53,210 nucleotides of DNA, taken from NCBI GenBank assembly GCA_033765345.1, contig JANRIC010000092.1, positions 1 through 53,210 of the forward strand, in the 5' to 3' direction. Of the stretch, positions 1 to 7,820 are shown in pieces. The notes below the pieces were generated by a model, which saw nothing but the letters and a program-made list of their open reading frames with translations, did no database searches and had not been told where the DNA came from. The translations under genes and the position numbers were made by a program. How positions within the stretch are numbered: the first letter of the stretch is position 1; the number at the start of each line of letters is the position of its first letter. The stretch is from JANRIC01 sp033765345 (lineage in GTDB: Bacteria; Bacteroidota; Bacteroidia; Cytophagales; Microscillaceae).

Positions 1-84
1 GTTTCGTTTTGGAAATGCCCGATCTTGCGGCTGGAGAGAGTGGTTTTGTTTTGGAAATGCCCGATCTTGCGGCTGGAGAGAGGG
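1..84. repeat. Two tandem copies of a 42-bp repeat at the window edge
   Basis: Bases 1-42 and 43-84 are nearly identical; each contains TTTTGGAAATGCCCGATC followed by TTGCGGCTGGAGAGAG. The array probably extends left of the window. It lies just past the 3' end of the minus-strand membrane-barrel gene. The unit length equals that of the array at 36811-37113, although the sequences are only loosely alike (both carry a TGGAAA core and a G-rich half). A short open frame crosses the repeat, but I do not think it is a gene. Confidence 0.85.
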
Positions 85-114
85 TTTATACTTTTATCTT
101 TTGCGGCTTAGATA

Positions 115-1620
115 CTAGAAAAAAGCATATTTCAAGCCCATTTTCAGTCCCCAATACTGTGGACGGAGGCTCAAATAATCACTTGATGGGTGGAGTGAAT
201 GGAGTGTACGGCTGTAAGTGGGTTCAACTATGGTAGACCAGTGCGCATTGTGTCGGTATTCTAGTTGAAGCCCGATTTTTCCTCTCAGGCTAAGTTTTCT
301 AAAGGCTGTTTCGGAGTCAAAGGTATAATTATTAGCCAAGCGGTCATTGGCATAGCGGCTATTCAAAAATACATCGACACTCAGCCCGGTGAATGCTGTC
401 AAAGCTACCCTTCCTGAAAAAATGCGGCCAGGGTTTAGCGTCCACCCCAATTCAAGAGGTACAGACAAGAATTTGTATTGTTGTTTTAGGCTAATAGACT
501 GATTTTCATTAAAATGAGATAGATTTAATAAAGAACCCGAACCCGACTGAAAATCGGGATGATGTAAAATGGCATCTCGCAAATGCAGCAAAGCGATATT
601 TCCCTGAGTCATTTCATTCAAAATTGCGTATTTTTTTCCGTCTGCATAATCCGTAAACCAGGCATTGGTAGTCTGAAGGTTTTGTGCGTTGAGGTATTGA
701 AGCCCAGTTCTTAGCTGAAGGTGGCGGTTTAGCCTATAACCGGCCTCCAAATTGAGCGCGTAAGAGAAGCGGTTTTGAGAATCTTCTTGTAGGTCTTTGA
801 AAAACGCTTCTTCGTTCAGCCCGTTTAGTTGGTGGGCGTTGGTATATTCGTCAAAATATGCATTTAGATTCGATTGGATACCGCTTTGATAGTGGGTGGC
901 TGTGAATGAGGCACTGATCCAGTATGTAGGCTCAGACTTCGAGTTGATGTTTTGCAGCTCCAAGTTTTTGATCTCAGGAGATTTGTGTACGAGTCCGATA
1001 AATTTTTCTTGAAAAGGACTGCTTATGATCATTTGAATGTCTTTATCAGAAGAATTTTTAATTTCAGAAGCAGGCAATTCATTTTCAAGTGCCTCTTTAT
1101 ACTTCGGGTTTGATCCTGGGGCGGCGTTTGAGTCTGCGTAGTTTTTTAGAGGCTGTGAGATTAGGTCTTTGGTCTGGAGCACCAGGTCTGATTGCTGAGA
1201 AAGCGGATTTTTAGAGTTTTTGGGATTAGCCGCTGGTATTTTTTGAAAAGCTGGAGATTCTATTTCTTTATCCTGAATGCCTGGAGTGCGATGAGGCTCT
1301 ACAGCTTGTTTCGGGACTGAAAAATGCTTATTTTCTTTGGGAGCATTCCCGAAAATTGCAGCCTGATCGGCGTGGGTATTTTGGAGTTGGGAAGATGAAG
1401 TTTGTTTTTGTTCTTTAAAGCCCAGCCAAAACCAGCCGATCGCAGACAGGATCAGCAAAGCCAATACAGAAGCACCCCCATACAACCAAATCCCTGCGGT
1501 TTTTTTATGCGTGAGGGATTGATCTATTTTAGACCAGACGAGAGGGCTAGGTTCTGCGGCTGCATTTTCAAACGCCTCTTGCCACTCTTCTTTAAAACGA
1601 TCCTCTTTGGACGTGCTCAT
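115..1620 (-). CDS. Membrane-anchored outer-membrane beta-barrel-like protein paired with an ECF sigma factor
   Basis: This is a 501-residue protein with three parts. Residues 1-42 are a soluble acidic segment. One membrane helix covers about 43-68. A long polar, low-complexity linker (about 70-225) leads to a C-terminal region of alternating strands (about 230-501) ending in Phe-Phe, typical of Bacteroidota 8-strand-type barrels. The start codon lies inside the upstream sigma-factor gene (29-bp overlap), so the two are translationally coupled. By analogy with other sigma/membrane-protein pairs, the N-terminus may bind the sigma factor in the cytoplasm while the C-terminus acts in the periplasm or outer membrane. 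That role is inferred. The order matches 44891-46021. Confidence 0.75.
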   Translation of the reverse strand: MSTSKEDRFKEEWQEAFENAAAEPSPLVWSKIDQSLTHKKTAGIWLYGGASVLALLILSAIGWFWLGFKEQKQTSSSQLQNTHADQAAIFGNAPKENKHFSVPKQAVEPHRTPGIQDKEIESPAFQKIPAANPKNSKNPLSQQSDLVLQTKDLISQPLKNYADSNAAPGSNPKYKEALENELPASEIKNSSDKDIQMIISSPFQEKFIGLVHKSPEIKNLELQNINSKSEPTYWISASFTATHYQSGIQSNLNAYFDEYTNAHQLNGLNEEAFFKDLQEDSQNRFSYALNLEAGYRLNRHLQLRTGLQYLNAQNLQTTNAWFTDYADGKKYAILNEMTQGNIALLHLRDAILHHPDFQSGSGSLLNLSHFNENQSISLKQQYKFLSVPLELGWTLNPGRIFSGRVALTAFTGLSVDVFLNSRYANDRLANNYTFDSETAFRKLSLRGKIGLQLEYRHNAHWSTIVEPTYSRTLHSLHPSSDYLSLRPQYWGLKMGLKYAFF

Positions 1621-2155
1621 AACTCTCTGACTCGTTCTTTTTAATCATATTTTGCAGTAATAACTTGGCTCTGGCATATTGCGACTTAGAAGTCCCTTCG
1701 CTGATATTGAGTTTTTCGGCAATTTCTTTGTGTTTGAAACCATCTATATACAGGTTAAAAACCTCTTTGCATCCGTCCGGCAAACTTTGTATCATGTGCA
1801 ATAATTCTTTCAAACTAAAATTTGACAGTGTGAATTCTTCATCCGGCAGGTAATCAATCATATCATCTATGTCTTTAGCTGGAAACTGATACAATTTGCC
1901 TCGGTTATGATTCAGGGCTGTGTTGATGACAATTCTTTTCATCCAGGCTTCCAGGGGGCATTCCTGGCGAAAGTTTTTCAGGTTTGCATAAATCTTGATA
2001 AAGGCTTCCTGAAGAATATCTTCTGCATCCAGACGCGTACGAGCATATCGCAAGCAAACTACAAAGAGCTTTTGCTTATACAGATCGTACAATTGTTTCT
2101 GGTAATTTCTTTTACCTTTACAACATCCTTTTATGAGCTTTTCTTCGGCAGCCAT
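1592..2155 (-). CDS. RNA polymerase sigma factor, ECF subfamily
   Basis: This 187-residue protein has the two ECF domains. Region 2 is at about residues 20-90, with RYARTRLDAEDILQEAF as the core-binding helix and -10 recognition segment. Region 4 is at about 120-165, with LPDGCKEVFNLYIDGFKHKE and then an HTH ending in SEGTSKSQYARAK. ECF factors direct RNA polymerase to a small regulon under control of a partner protein. The partner here is probably the membrane-barrel protein whose gene overlaps the last 29 bases. The start at 2155 gives a normal ECF length. A related sigma factor lies at 45993-46565 in the same arrangement. Confidence 0.93.
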   Translation of the reverse strand: MAAEEKLIKGCCKGKRNYQKQLYDLYKQKLFVVCLRYARTRLDAEDILQEAFIKIYANLKNFRQECPLEAWMKRIVINTALNHNRGKLYQFPAKDIDDMIDYLPDEEFTLSNFSLKELLHMIQSLPDGCKEVFNLYIDGFKHKEIAEKLNISEGTSKSQYARAKLLLQNMIKKNESESYEHVQRGSF

Positions 2156-2227
2156 GTGTGAATATCCTAAAAATGGTGTAATTTAAAATATGACAAATCC
2201 ACGCACTTTCATTATACCCAAAGGTTT

Positions 2228-3052
2228 TTATACATCTCCTTTGGCATAAGCTTTTCCTTCGGCTACTTGTACGCCTCCTTCTTTCTCCAGCGTGATAATA
2301 AATGTATTGGCTCTTGATACGTTTTTCATCTTTTGAATCAATATTTTCTCTGACGACACATCAAATACGCCTGCATCGGCTACTTTTTCTCCATCCACAG
2401 ACCAAAGCTGATATTGCTTGCCTGGAGGAGGTTGAGGTAGATTTTTTACGTGTAGATAAACCTCCCGTGTTTGTTTGTTCCAAATCAGGGCAACTTTGGC
2501 ATCAGGGGCTTCTTCGGAGGCAGATTGGAGCTCGATATAGGTATTGTAAGGGTCTTTTAGGATTGCCAGTTCCTTGTTTACTTGTGTGTAATTTGCCTTC
2601 AAAGACTTGATATCCGAAGCCAGAATTTGCTGCTGAGATTCAGCCAGGGCTAATTCTTTTTTGGTTTTCTGCCAATTATTGTACAGCAGTACATTAAAGC
2701 CTAGGCTTACAAGGAGTAAGACTAAGCATGCAGCAGCTAAGTAAGGTATCCAGATTTGAAGCCCTTTGCTAGTTTGGCTAATGCGTTTAATTTCGTGCCT
2801 GATTTCTTCTTCTTGCTCCTCCTCCTCGAGAAAAGCCAGTTTTTCCATGACTTTATTTTTCAAATTGGCAGGAGGTTCGGCCTGAAATTGCATAATATAT
2901 TCTACCAAAGCCACTTTGCTGGCCTCGATTTCCATTTGAATTTCAGGGTGATTTTTGGCTAGTTTTTCTACCTCTTCATTTTCTTCGGGAGAGGTAGCAC
3001 CTAAAACATAGCTTTCAATAATGCCTGATTCTATGTATTCTCTGATATTCAA
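2228..3052 (-). CDS. Anti-sigma factor, RskA/anti-sigma-K type
   Basis: A 274-residue protein. Residues 1-75 form the sigma-binding helical domain (starts MNIREYIESGIIESYVLGAT). An acidic stretch LEEEEQEEE follows, then one membrane helix at about 102-124. A coiled-coil segment at about 130-165 precedes the C-terminal RskA domain (about 175-274), whose hallmark is the PPGKQYQLWSVDGEKVADAG motif. RskA proteins hold their ECF sigma factor at the membrane until regulated proteolysis frees it. The cognate sigma gene lies two bases upstream (3055-3609). The first 30 residues are 24/30 identical to the free-standing protein at 3834-4070. Confidence 0.9.
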   Translation of the reverse strand: MNIREYIESGIIESYVLGATSPEENEEVEKLAKNHPEIQMEIEASKVALVEYIMQFQAEPPANLKNKVMEKLAFLEEEEQEEEIRHEIKRISQTSKGLQIWIPYLAAACLVLLLVSLGFNVLLYNNWQKTKKELALAESQQQILASDIKSLKANYTQVNKELAILKDPYNTYIELQSASEEAPDAKVALIWNKQTREVYLHVKNLPQPPPGKQYQLWSVDGEKVADAGVFDVSSEKILIQKMKNVSRANTFIITLEKEGGVQVAEGKAYAKGDV

Positions 3053-3054
3053 GT

Positions 3055-3609
3055 TTAATTTTTTGTTAGTTTTCTTAATTCTCTCAGTGCGATTCTAACT
3101 CTGGTTTTGATTGTACCCAGTGGAATGCCCAAATGTTCGGAAGCTTCCTGGTGGGTATATCCTTTAAAATAGATAATATCTATTACCTCCTGATATTCAG
3201 GGGCTAAACTTTCCAATACTTGATTAATGCCAATATGATCTATGGCAATTTGTACATTACTTCCGGTATGCTGCAATCCGTCTTCTAGGGGAGTATCTGT
3301 AATTCTTCGTCGGTATTCGGGGGTTCTGATTTTATCAATGGCTGTATTGCGAGAGATATTAAGAACCCAGGTAAACAAAGTTCCTTTTTGAGGATCATAG
3401 GTATCTATTTTTTTCCAAATTTTTACAAAGCTATCCTGCATGACATCTTCGGCAAGCTCTTCAAATTTGACAATTTTCAAAATAACTCCATACAAAGCAG
3501 CAGAGTAGCGATCATATAAAAGCGCAAAACCTTTCCTGTCTTTGCTTTTTAGCAATATAACCAGTTGATCTTCATTGATGGGTACGTTTGATGTTGACCT
3601 TGTAAGCAA
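3055..3609 (-). CDS. RNA polymerase sigma factor, ECF subfamily, SigK-like
   Basis: A 184-residue ECF sigma factor. Region 2 contains YDRYSAALYGVILKI and ELAEDVMQDSFVKIWK. Region 4 contains LAPEYQEVIDIIYFKGYTHQ followed by an HTH with IPLGTIKTRVRIALREL, the pattern seen in SigK/SigL-type factors. It is followed after two bases by its anti-sigma gene, and the two form one operon. I see no ATG at the amino end; the frame opens with TTG at 3609, which gives a normal ECF length. Translation may therefore begin at TTG with little Shine-Dalgarno support. Confidence 0.92.
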   Translation of the reverse strand: MLTRSTSNVPINEDQLVILLKSKDRKGFALLYDRYSAALYGVILKIVKFEELAEDVMQDSFVKIWKKIDTYDPQKGTLFTWVLNISRNTAIDKIRTPEYRRRITDTPLEDGLQHTGSNVQIAIDHIGINQVLESLAPEYQEVIDIIYFKGYTHQEASEHLGIPLGTIKTRVRIALRELRKLTKN

Positions 3610-3833
3610 GTGATAAAATGTTAAAATTTAAACTTGTTTTTTTCGTATTAGGCTGTCAATATAACTTTTTATTTGGTGGATTGTTGGATATTAATCCAAG
3701 AATTTCAAAGTCATAATTTCAGTTGTTTTACGCGCTCTTTATTTCCGACACAATTGAGCTATTTGAATTCAAAAAGACCATTTATGTACGGATGAAGCTG
3801 GGTTTTTGGATTTCAGGCAAGGATCAAATCATC

Positions 3834-4070
3834 TTATTCCTTGTCCAGGGTATCCAGTTGATCCAGGATATTACCTCGTAAAGCCTGCGGAGGTCTTTGG
3901 GCATAAGACCATAGATAAGTATGCAGAGCTTTGCGGTTTTTTTCCACTTCCTTTCTCAAAATGGTATTTTTTTTAATCATTTTTTCTACGATGCGGTTTT
4001 CCTCAGGATCAGTAGCTCCTAAAACATAACTTTCAAGGATTCCGGACGCTATGTACTCTTGGATATTCAA
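3834..4070 (-). CDS. Free-standing anti-sigma N-terminal domain (paralogue of the neighbouring anti-sigma factor)
   Basis: A 78-residue protein, closely related to the first 78 residues of the anti-sigma factor at 2228-3052. They match at 24 of the first 30 positions, and the shared block includes ESYVLGAT and PEEN. It stops just where the other protein enters its acidic linker, so it has no membrane helix and no RskA domain. The downstream 220 bases hold no recognisable remnant of those domains. It sits upstream of the sigma/anti-sigma pair on the same strand. It could be a soluble second anti-sigma factor, a competitor that frees the sigma factor, or a partial gene duplication; the sequence alone does not decide. 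Confidence 0.75.
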   Translation of the reverse strand: MNIQEYIASGILESYVLGATDPEENRIVEKMIKKNTILRKEVEKNRKALHTYLWSYAQRPPQALRGNILDQLDTLDKE

Positions 4071-4297
4071 GATAGGTGTCAGATTAAGAGGTCGCCATCA
4101 TTTGATATAGCTACGAAATATCTTTCTATTTTGGATTTTTAATACAAGATAAATTCATGCTTATTTTCTTCTTTGAACTTAAACTTACACATCCACACTT
4201 TTCTTTGTCAATTGAATGAATATTGGTTATATTGGAATTTAAATTTTATCCACTGAATTGATTTACTTAATTTCGTCCACTTAAAACTTAAATTGAC

Positions 4298-4960
4298 ATG
4301 CAATATTTCACAAAAACGTCTTTTATTTATAGTCTATCCGTGTTGTTTTGCCTCTTACTGGTAGCCTGTGGCGGTGACGAAGGAGAAAATAAAACCCAAT
4401 CCTCTCCAACTGCCCAAAGTGTTGCTTCTCCTACCCAGGCAATTTCGGATGAAGCCCAAATGATTTCTATCAAAGGAGAATCCGGGGATGAAGCCTTTTC
4501 TATAGAATTAAATTCGGAAGAAGCCCTGATTAAATTCGGTAAGGGACAAAAAACTTTAACCGGAGAACTTAAAAGAGCTGATAAAACTAAATATTATAAT
4601 GAAAAGGGAGATATTATTGCCGAAGTAAAGTACAAAGATGAAAGCATCAAACTCAAAAATACCAACGGCGACTTACTTTGGAAAATCAAAATCAAAGACG
4701 ATAAAATTAAGATTTCCAACAATGAAGAGGGCGAAAATGCCTTTGAAATTAAACAAAACGAAAACGGCAAATACAAGGTAAAACTCCTGGAAAAAACTCT
4801 GGGTGAGGCCAAATTTAAAGATGGGAAAATATCGATCAGTGGATTTCAAAAGTATGAAATTTCTGCTGCTTCCAACACCCCGGCTTATGTAGTACTTGCG
4901 ATCAAAGATATTCCTGAAGACCTTCGGCTGGTTATTATGGCAGAGTTGCTCAAAAAATGA
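4298..4960 (+). CDS. Predicted lipoprotein of unknown function
   Basis: A 220-residue protein with a lipoprotein signal: a hydrophobic segment ends in the lipobox LLVAC, so Cys24 would be lipidated after cleavage. A Ser/Thr/Pro/Gln-rich tether follows (about 31-55). The rest is a strongly charged, lysine- and glutamate-rich region of short beta-like repeats, such as GEAKFKDGKISIS, LLWKIKIKDDKIKISN and AEVKYKDESIKLKN, suggesting a repetitive beta structure. I do not recognise the family. The stop codon overlaps the start of the next gene by four bases (ATGA), so the two are probably co-translated. Confidence 0.8.
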   Translation: MQYFTKTSFIYSLSVLFCLLLVACGGDEGENKTQSSPTAQSVASPTQAISDEAQMISIKGESGDEAFSIELNSEEALIKFGKGQKTLTGELKRADKTKYYNEKGDIIAEVKYKDESIKLKNTNGDLLWKIKIKDDKIKISNNEEGENAFEIKQNENGKYKVKLLEKTLGEAKFKDGKISISGFQKYEISAASNTPAYVVLAIKDIPEDLRLVIMAELLKK

Positions 4961-5856
4961 TGCATCTATTTTATGCCGCAGGGGGTGGTTTGGGGCATAT
5001 CAGCCGAACCACTGCTTTTATTCAACAACTCGATCTCAATCCGAGAAAAGTTTGTTTACTCAGCAACTCTACTTATGCCATAGTACCTTTTATTCCAAAA
5101 GACATCCAAGTAATCCCCTTAGTACCTGAGATCATTCGGGATAATCGGGTATATCGAGAGTTTCTTTTGAGGTTGATTTCCGAATGGAACATACAGAAAG
5201 TCTATTTGGATGCCTTTCCAGCGGGATTGATGGGAGAATGGAATGATTTTCCACCGATCAATCAGGTGGAGTTCTGCTACCTTGCCCGGATACTCAAATG
5301 GGAAGTTTATGAGAAGCAATGCCTTCGTCGTGCCCCTCATTTTGAAAATACCTATTTGCTTGAACCCATCACGGGTGAGCAGAGGCATTTTATTGAGGAA
5401 AACTCCCGTTTTATTATCCCTTTTACATTGGATTACCCTAAGTCTGACCTGACTGCTGCAAAAGTTCAAAGGTTAAAGAGCCTGAAAAAAGAAGGGCGTG
5501 AAACTTGGCTTATTATTCATTCCGAGCCGGAAGAAGAGGTAGAAGAACTCTTTCATTATGCCCAGGAAACCGCCCGGATTCAAGGCAAAAAGCCTTATTT
5601 TATTCTTAGCAGCCAATCCCATCATTCGCTCGATACTACGCATACTGAAGTCTGGGAGGATATTTATCCTGCTTATGCCCTTTTTCCCTGGGTAGACCGC
5701 ATCGTCAGTGCTTGTGGCTTTAATACCATCCAACAGACTAGGTTATTTCGGGATAAACACATTTTTATCCCCTTTCATCGCAAATATGACGATCAGTTCC
5801 TCAGAGCACGTCTTGTGAGGGAAAATTATTATAACCTAAAAGATAATTTATACTAA
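4957..5856 (+). CDS. GT-B-like glycosyltransferase-family protein
   Basis: A 299-residue protein. The N-terminus (MHLFYAAGGGLGHISRT) has the glycine-rich loop and GH-x-SR pattern of MurG/UDP-glycosyltransferase-like GT-B enzymes. The C-terminal half has a second Rossmann-like segment ending in VDRIVSACGFNTIQQT and a loop resembling the nucleotide-sugar side of such enzymes. At 299 residues it is shorter than MurG (about 350). Two consecutive ATG codons occur at 4957 and 4960; the first overlaps the upstream lipoprotein gene. Donor and acceptor are unknown. The 3' end overlaps the convergent oxygenase gene by nine bases. Confidence 0.6.
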   Translation: MMHLFYAAGGGLGHISRTTAFIQQLDLNPRKVCLLSNSTYAIVPFIPKDIQVIPLVPEIIRDNRVYREFLLRLISEWNIQKVYLDAFPAGLMGEWNDFPPINQVEFCYLARILKWEVYEKQCLRRAPHFENTYLLEPITGEQRHFIEENSRFIIPFTLDYPKSDLTAAKVQRLKSLKKEGRETWLIIHSEPEEEVEELFHYAQETARIQGKKPYFILSSQSHHSLDTTHTEVWEDIYPAYALFPWVDRIVSACGFNTIQQTRLFRDKHIFIPFHRKYDDQFLRARLVRENYYNLKDNLY

Positions 5857-6636
5857 TTCACTTCTGACAAGCACTTCTAATTGAAAATCAGTGAGTACAT
5901 CTACGCCTTTTGATTTCATATCTTCTATATCAGCTAATCCATAACGGGTGTGTTCCCATCTATTTACGGCATATTTTCTTGTTTTGAGGTAGTTTACAAA
6001 TTCTCTAGAATAATGATCATCAATGCCAAAGGTTGCAAAAATAGCGACTCTGGGCTCTATTTTGGGCTGGAGCATCAATTTGGGGAACATCCGCGCTATC
6101 AGGGGATGAAACGAAACCTGCGGCAAAGCTGCCAAAACTAGCGCATTAGCAGCGTGTGTTGTGGTGAGCTTCCACAAAACAACATCTCCTGGCTCGGTTT
6201 TTACATTGATTATTTTGCCCTTTGCAACAGATTGAGTCAGGTGCGATTTTTCTCTTAAACACAAACCGTAAGAATGCTTTGAGTGATCCTGGAGATAAAT
6301 GCCCATCCTCACCACGGAATAATTGGGGTCTTTCCACTCAAAGCTGTTTTTATCCATTCTGCCAGGAGAATCTTTGTGAAATCCTCCCCCTGGACCATTG
6401 ATTGAAATCAAGCTGTCACCAAAATAAAACAATGAATCTGAGCCCAATGTCTCTTTAAAAATATTCAGAATTCTTTCATCCATAAGCACTTTTTTGAGCT
6501 TAGGGTGAGAAAGTACATCTCCTTGATGATCTTTGGATTGTATAGCCAGGGCTCGGAACGACTCGATTTCCTCTGGTGAAAATACACTTTTTACCAGCAA
6601 CCAGCCATTTTTATCTATTTCGTTTTTCTTGTTCAT
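5848..6636 (-). CDS. Phytanoyl-CoA dioxygenase (PhyH) family protein
   Basis: A 262-residue protein of the Fe(II)/2-oxoglutarate PhyH family. The N-terminus has the usual opening (DKNGWLLVKSVFSPEEIESF). The metal-binding facial triad is probably GGFHKDSPG (His-x-Asp) with a distal His in LWKLTTTHAANA, following the GDVVLW segment common in this family. PhyH-like enzymes hydroxylate diverse small molecules, and the substrate cannot be inferred. It is convergent with the glycosyltransferase-like gene. A run of eight G (6710-6717) lies in the 282-bp region upstream of its start. Confidence 0.75.
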   Translation of the reverse strand: MNKKNEIDKNGWLLVKSVFSPEEIESFRALAIQSKDHQGDVLSHPKLKKVLMDERILNIFKETLGSDSLFYFGDSLISINGPGGGFHKDSPGRMDKNSFEWKDPNYSVVRMGIYLQDHSKHSYGLCLREKSHLTQSVAKGKIINVKTEPGDVVLWKLTTTHAANALVLAALPQVSFHPLIARMFPKLMLQPKIEPRVAIFATFGIDDHYSREFVNYLKTRKYAVNRWEHTRYGLADIEDMKSKGVDVLTDFQLEVLVRSELV

Positions 6637-6855
6637 TTTTCAAAAATAAATATCTTATTCTCAAAATATTTGAGTAGCAATTTATTTCAAATATCCATAC
6701 TATCCAACAGGGGGGGGATTTTTTCCTAGATTCAATGCTTAAACTTTTTCAAAAAAAATTCATCTTCCTGCCAACGCTTTTCCTTCTTATCTTGTCTGGA
6801 TTGATATAAAAAGGTTTAATCAATCCTTAGTTAATGGGAAGTTAATGACCTTCAA

Positions 6856-6886
6856 TTGATCAACACAATAATTATTCTTACGTTTT
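6856..6886 (+). promoter_or_regulatory. Possible Bacteroidota-type promoter
   Basis: TTG at 6856-6858 and TACGTTTT at 6879-6886 are 20 bases apart, close to the Bacteroidota consensus (TTG, then TAnnTTTG after 19-21 bases); the last base differs. It lies 33 bases before the start of the secreted-protein gene. Confidence 0.35.
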
Positions 6887-6918
6887 ATTATTTATACCAT
6901 ATAAACATTTAAAAAATC

Positions 6919-7749
6919 ATGAAATTAAAAACTCTTATATTCGGTTTGTTTATTTTAACTTCCAGTCAATTGCGTGCACAAACTGGCGTAGACAGCCTTT
7001 TCTCAAACAATCAGGTCTTGTTAGTTCAGGTAGTAGAGATCACTCCCGAAGCAGTAAAGTACACTTATCCAGGTGAAGAAGTGATCAATTCTATGTATAA
7101 AAATGCGGTTGATAAAATTGTTTTCAAATCCGGTCGTGTCCAGGTTTTTCAGGAAGCCACTTCTTTTAAAACGGTGGCTGGACCACAGGATTGGGAAAAC
7201 GTATCGCTGGCCAGGGTGGAGTCAGAGGTCAAAGGATTATTTAAGTTAGAAGAAGTAAGCTCCAAAGCCAAAGGCACTACTCCGCTGGCCAATGTCAACA
7301 AAGTAAAAGATCGGGCTTATAAAAAACTTAAAATGGAGGCTGCTATGCTTGGGGCTAACGTAGTGTATGTATTTAATGAAGATGTAGAAGGCAATCGATT
7401 CTATGATGAATCCGGTAACCCTGCTGAGACGAGCATATCAGGGATTGCTTACACAAGCAAGCTTCCAAGCATACAAGATTTTGAAAAGATGATTGGAGAA
7501 AATTCTGATTTTATCTTTGCACAAAAGCTGTATTTAGGTAATAACAACGTGGAAATACAGGCTGAGGTAATTGCCCCCGGTAGAGTTCGCATCGAGGAGG
7601 TGATCCATGAGCAAGGGCTTATTTTTGTAAAAACCCGCATTTTGGGCGAAAAAAGCGATAGATTTCGGGTGATTCAGTTTGATGAAAAACAAGTGACCTT
7701 GATGTATCGTGACAAAAACAAGATTTATAACCTTGTTCTGAGAAGATAG
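6919..7749 (+). CDS. Secreted protein of unknown function
   Basis: A 276-residue protein with a clear Sec signal peptide (MKLKTLIFGLFILTSSQLRA, cleavage likely after Ala20). The mature part opens with an alpha/beta region resembling Bacteroidota periplasmic proteins, with a DKIVFKSGRVQVF segment. A middle helix includes YKKLKMEAAMLGANVVYVF, which resembles heavy-metal-binding/YbjQ-like folds. I cannot assign a function. It stands alone, with a promoter-like element before it and a strong terminator after it. Confidence 0.75.
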   Translation: MKLKTLIFGLFILTSSQLRAQTGVDSLFSNNQVLLVQVVEITPEAVKYTYPGEEVINSMYKNAVDKIVFKSGRVQVFQEATSFKTVAGPQDWENVSLARVESEVKGLFKLEEVSSKAKGTTPLANVNKVKDRAYKKLKMEAAMLGANVVYVFNEDVEGNRFYDESGNPAETSISGIAYTSKLPSIQDFEKMIGENSDFIFAQKLYLGNNNVEIQAEVIAPGRVRIEEVIHEQGLIFVKTRILGEKSDRFRVIQFDEKQVTLMYRDKNKIYNLVLRR

Positions 7750-7770
7750 TTTTAGTTGTGTGTACCCATA

Positions 7771-7812
7771 AAAACCCTGTAAAGCACTTTGTTTTACAGG
7801 GTTTGTTTTTTT
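7771..7812 (+). terminator. Rho-independent terminator after the secreted-protein gene
   Basis: A perfect 12-bp stem is formed by AAACCCTGTAAA (7772-7783) and TTTACAGGGTTT (7793-7804) around a 9-base loop. GTTTTTTT follows at 7805-7812. The A run on the left side means it could also end transcription of the convergent nitrilase gene. Confidence 0.9.
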
Positions 7813-7820
7813 ACGAATTC

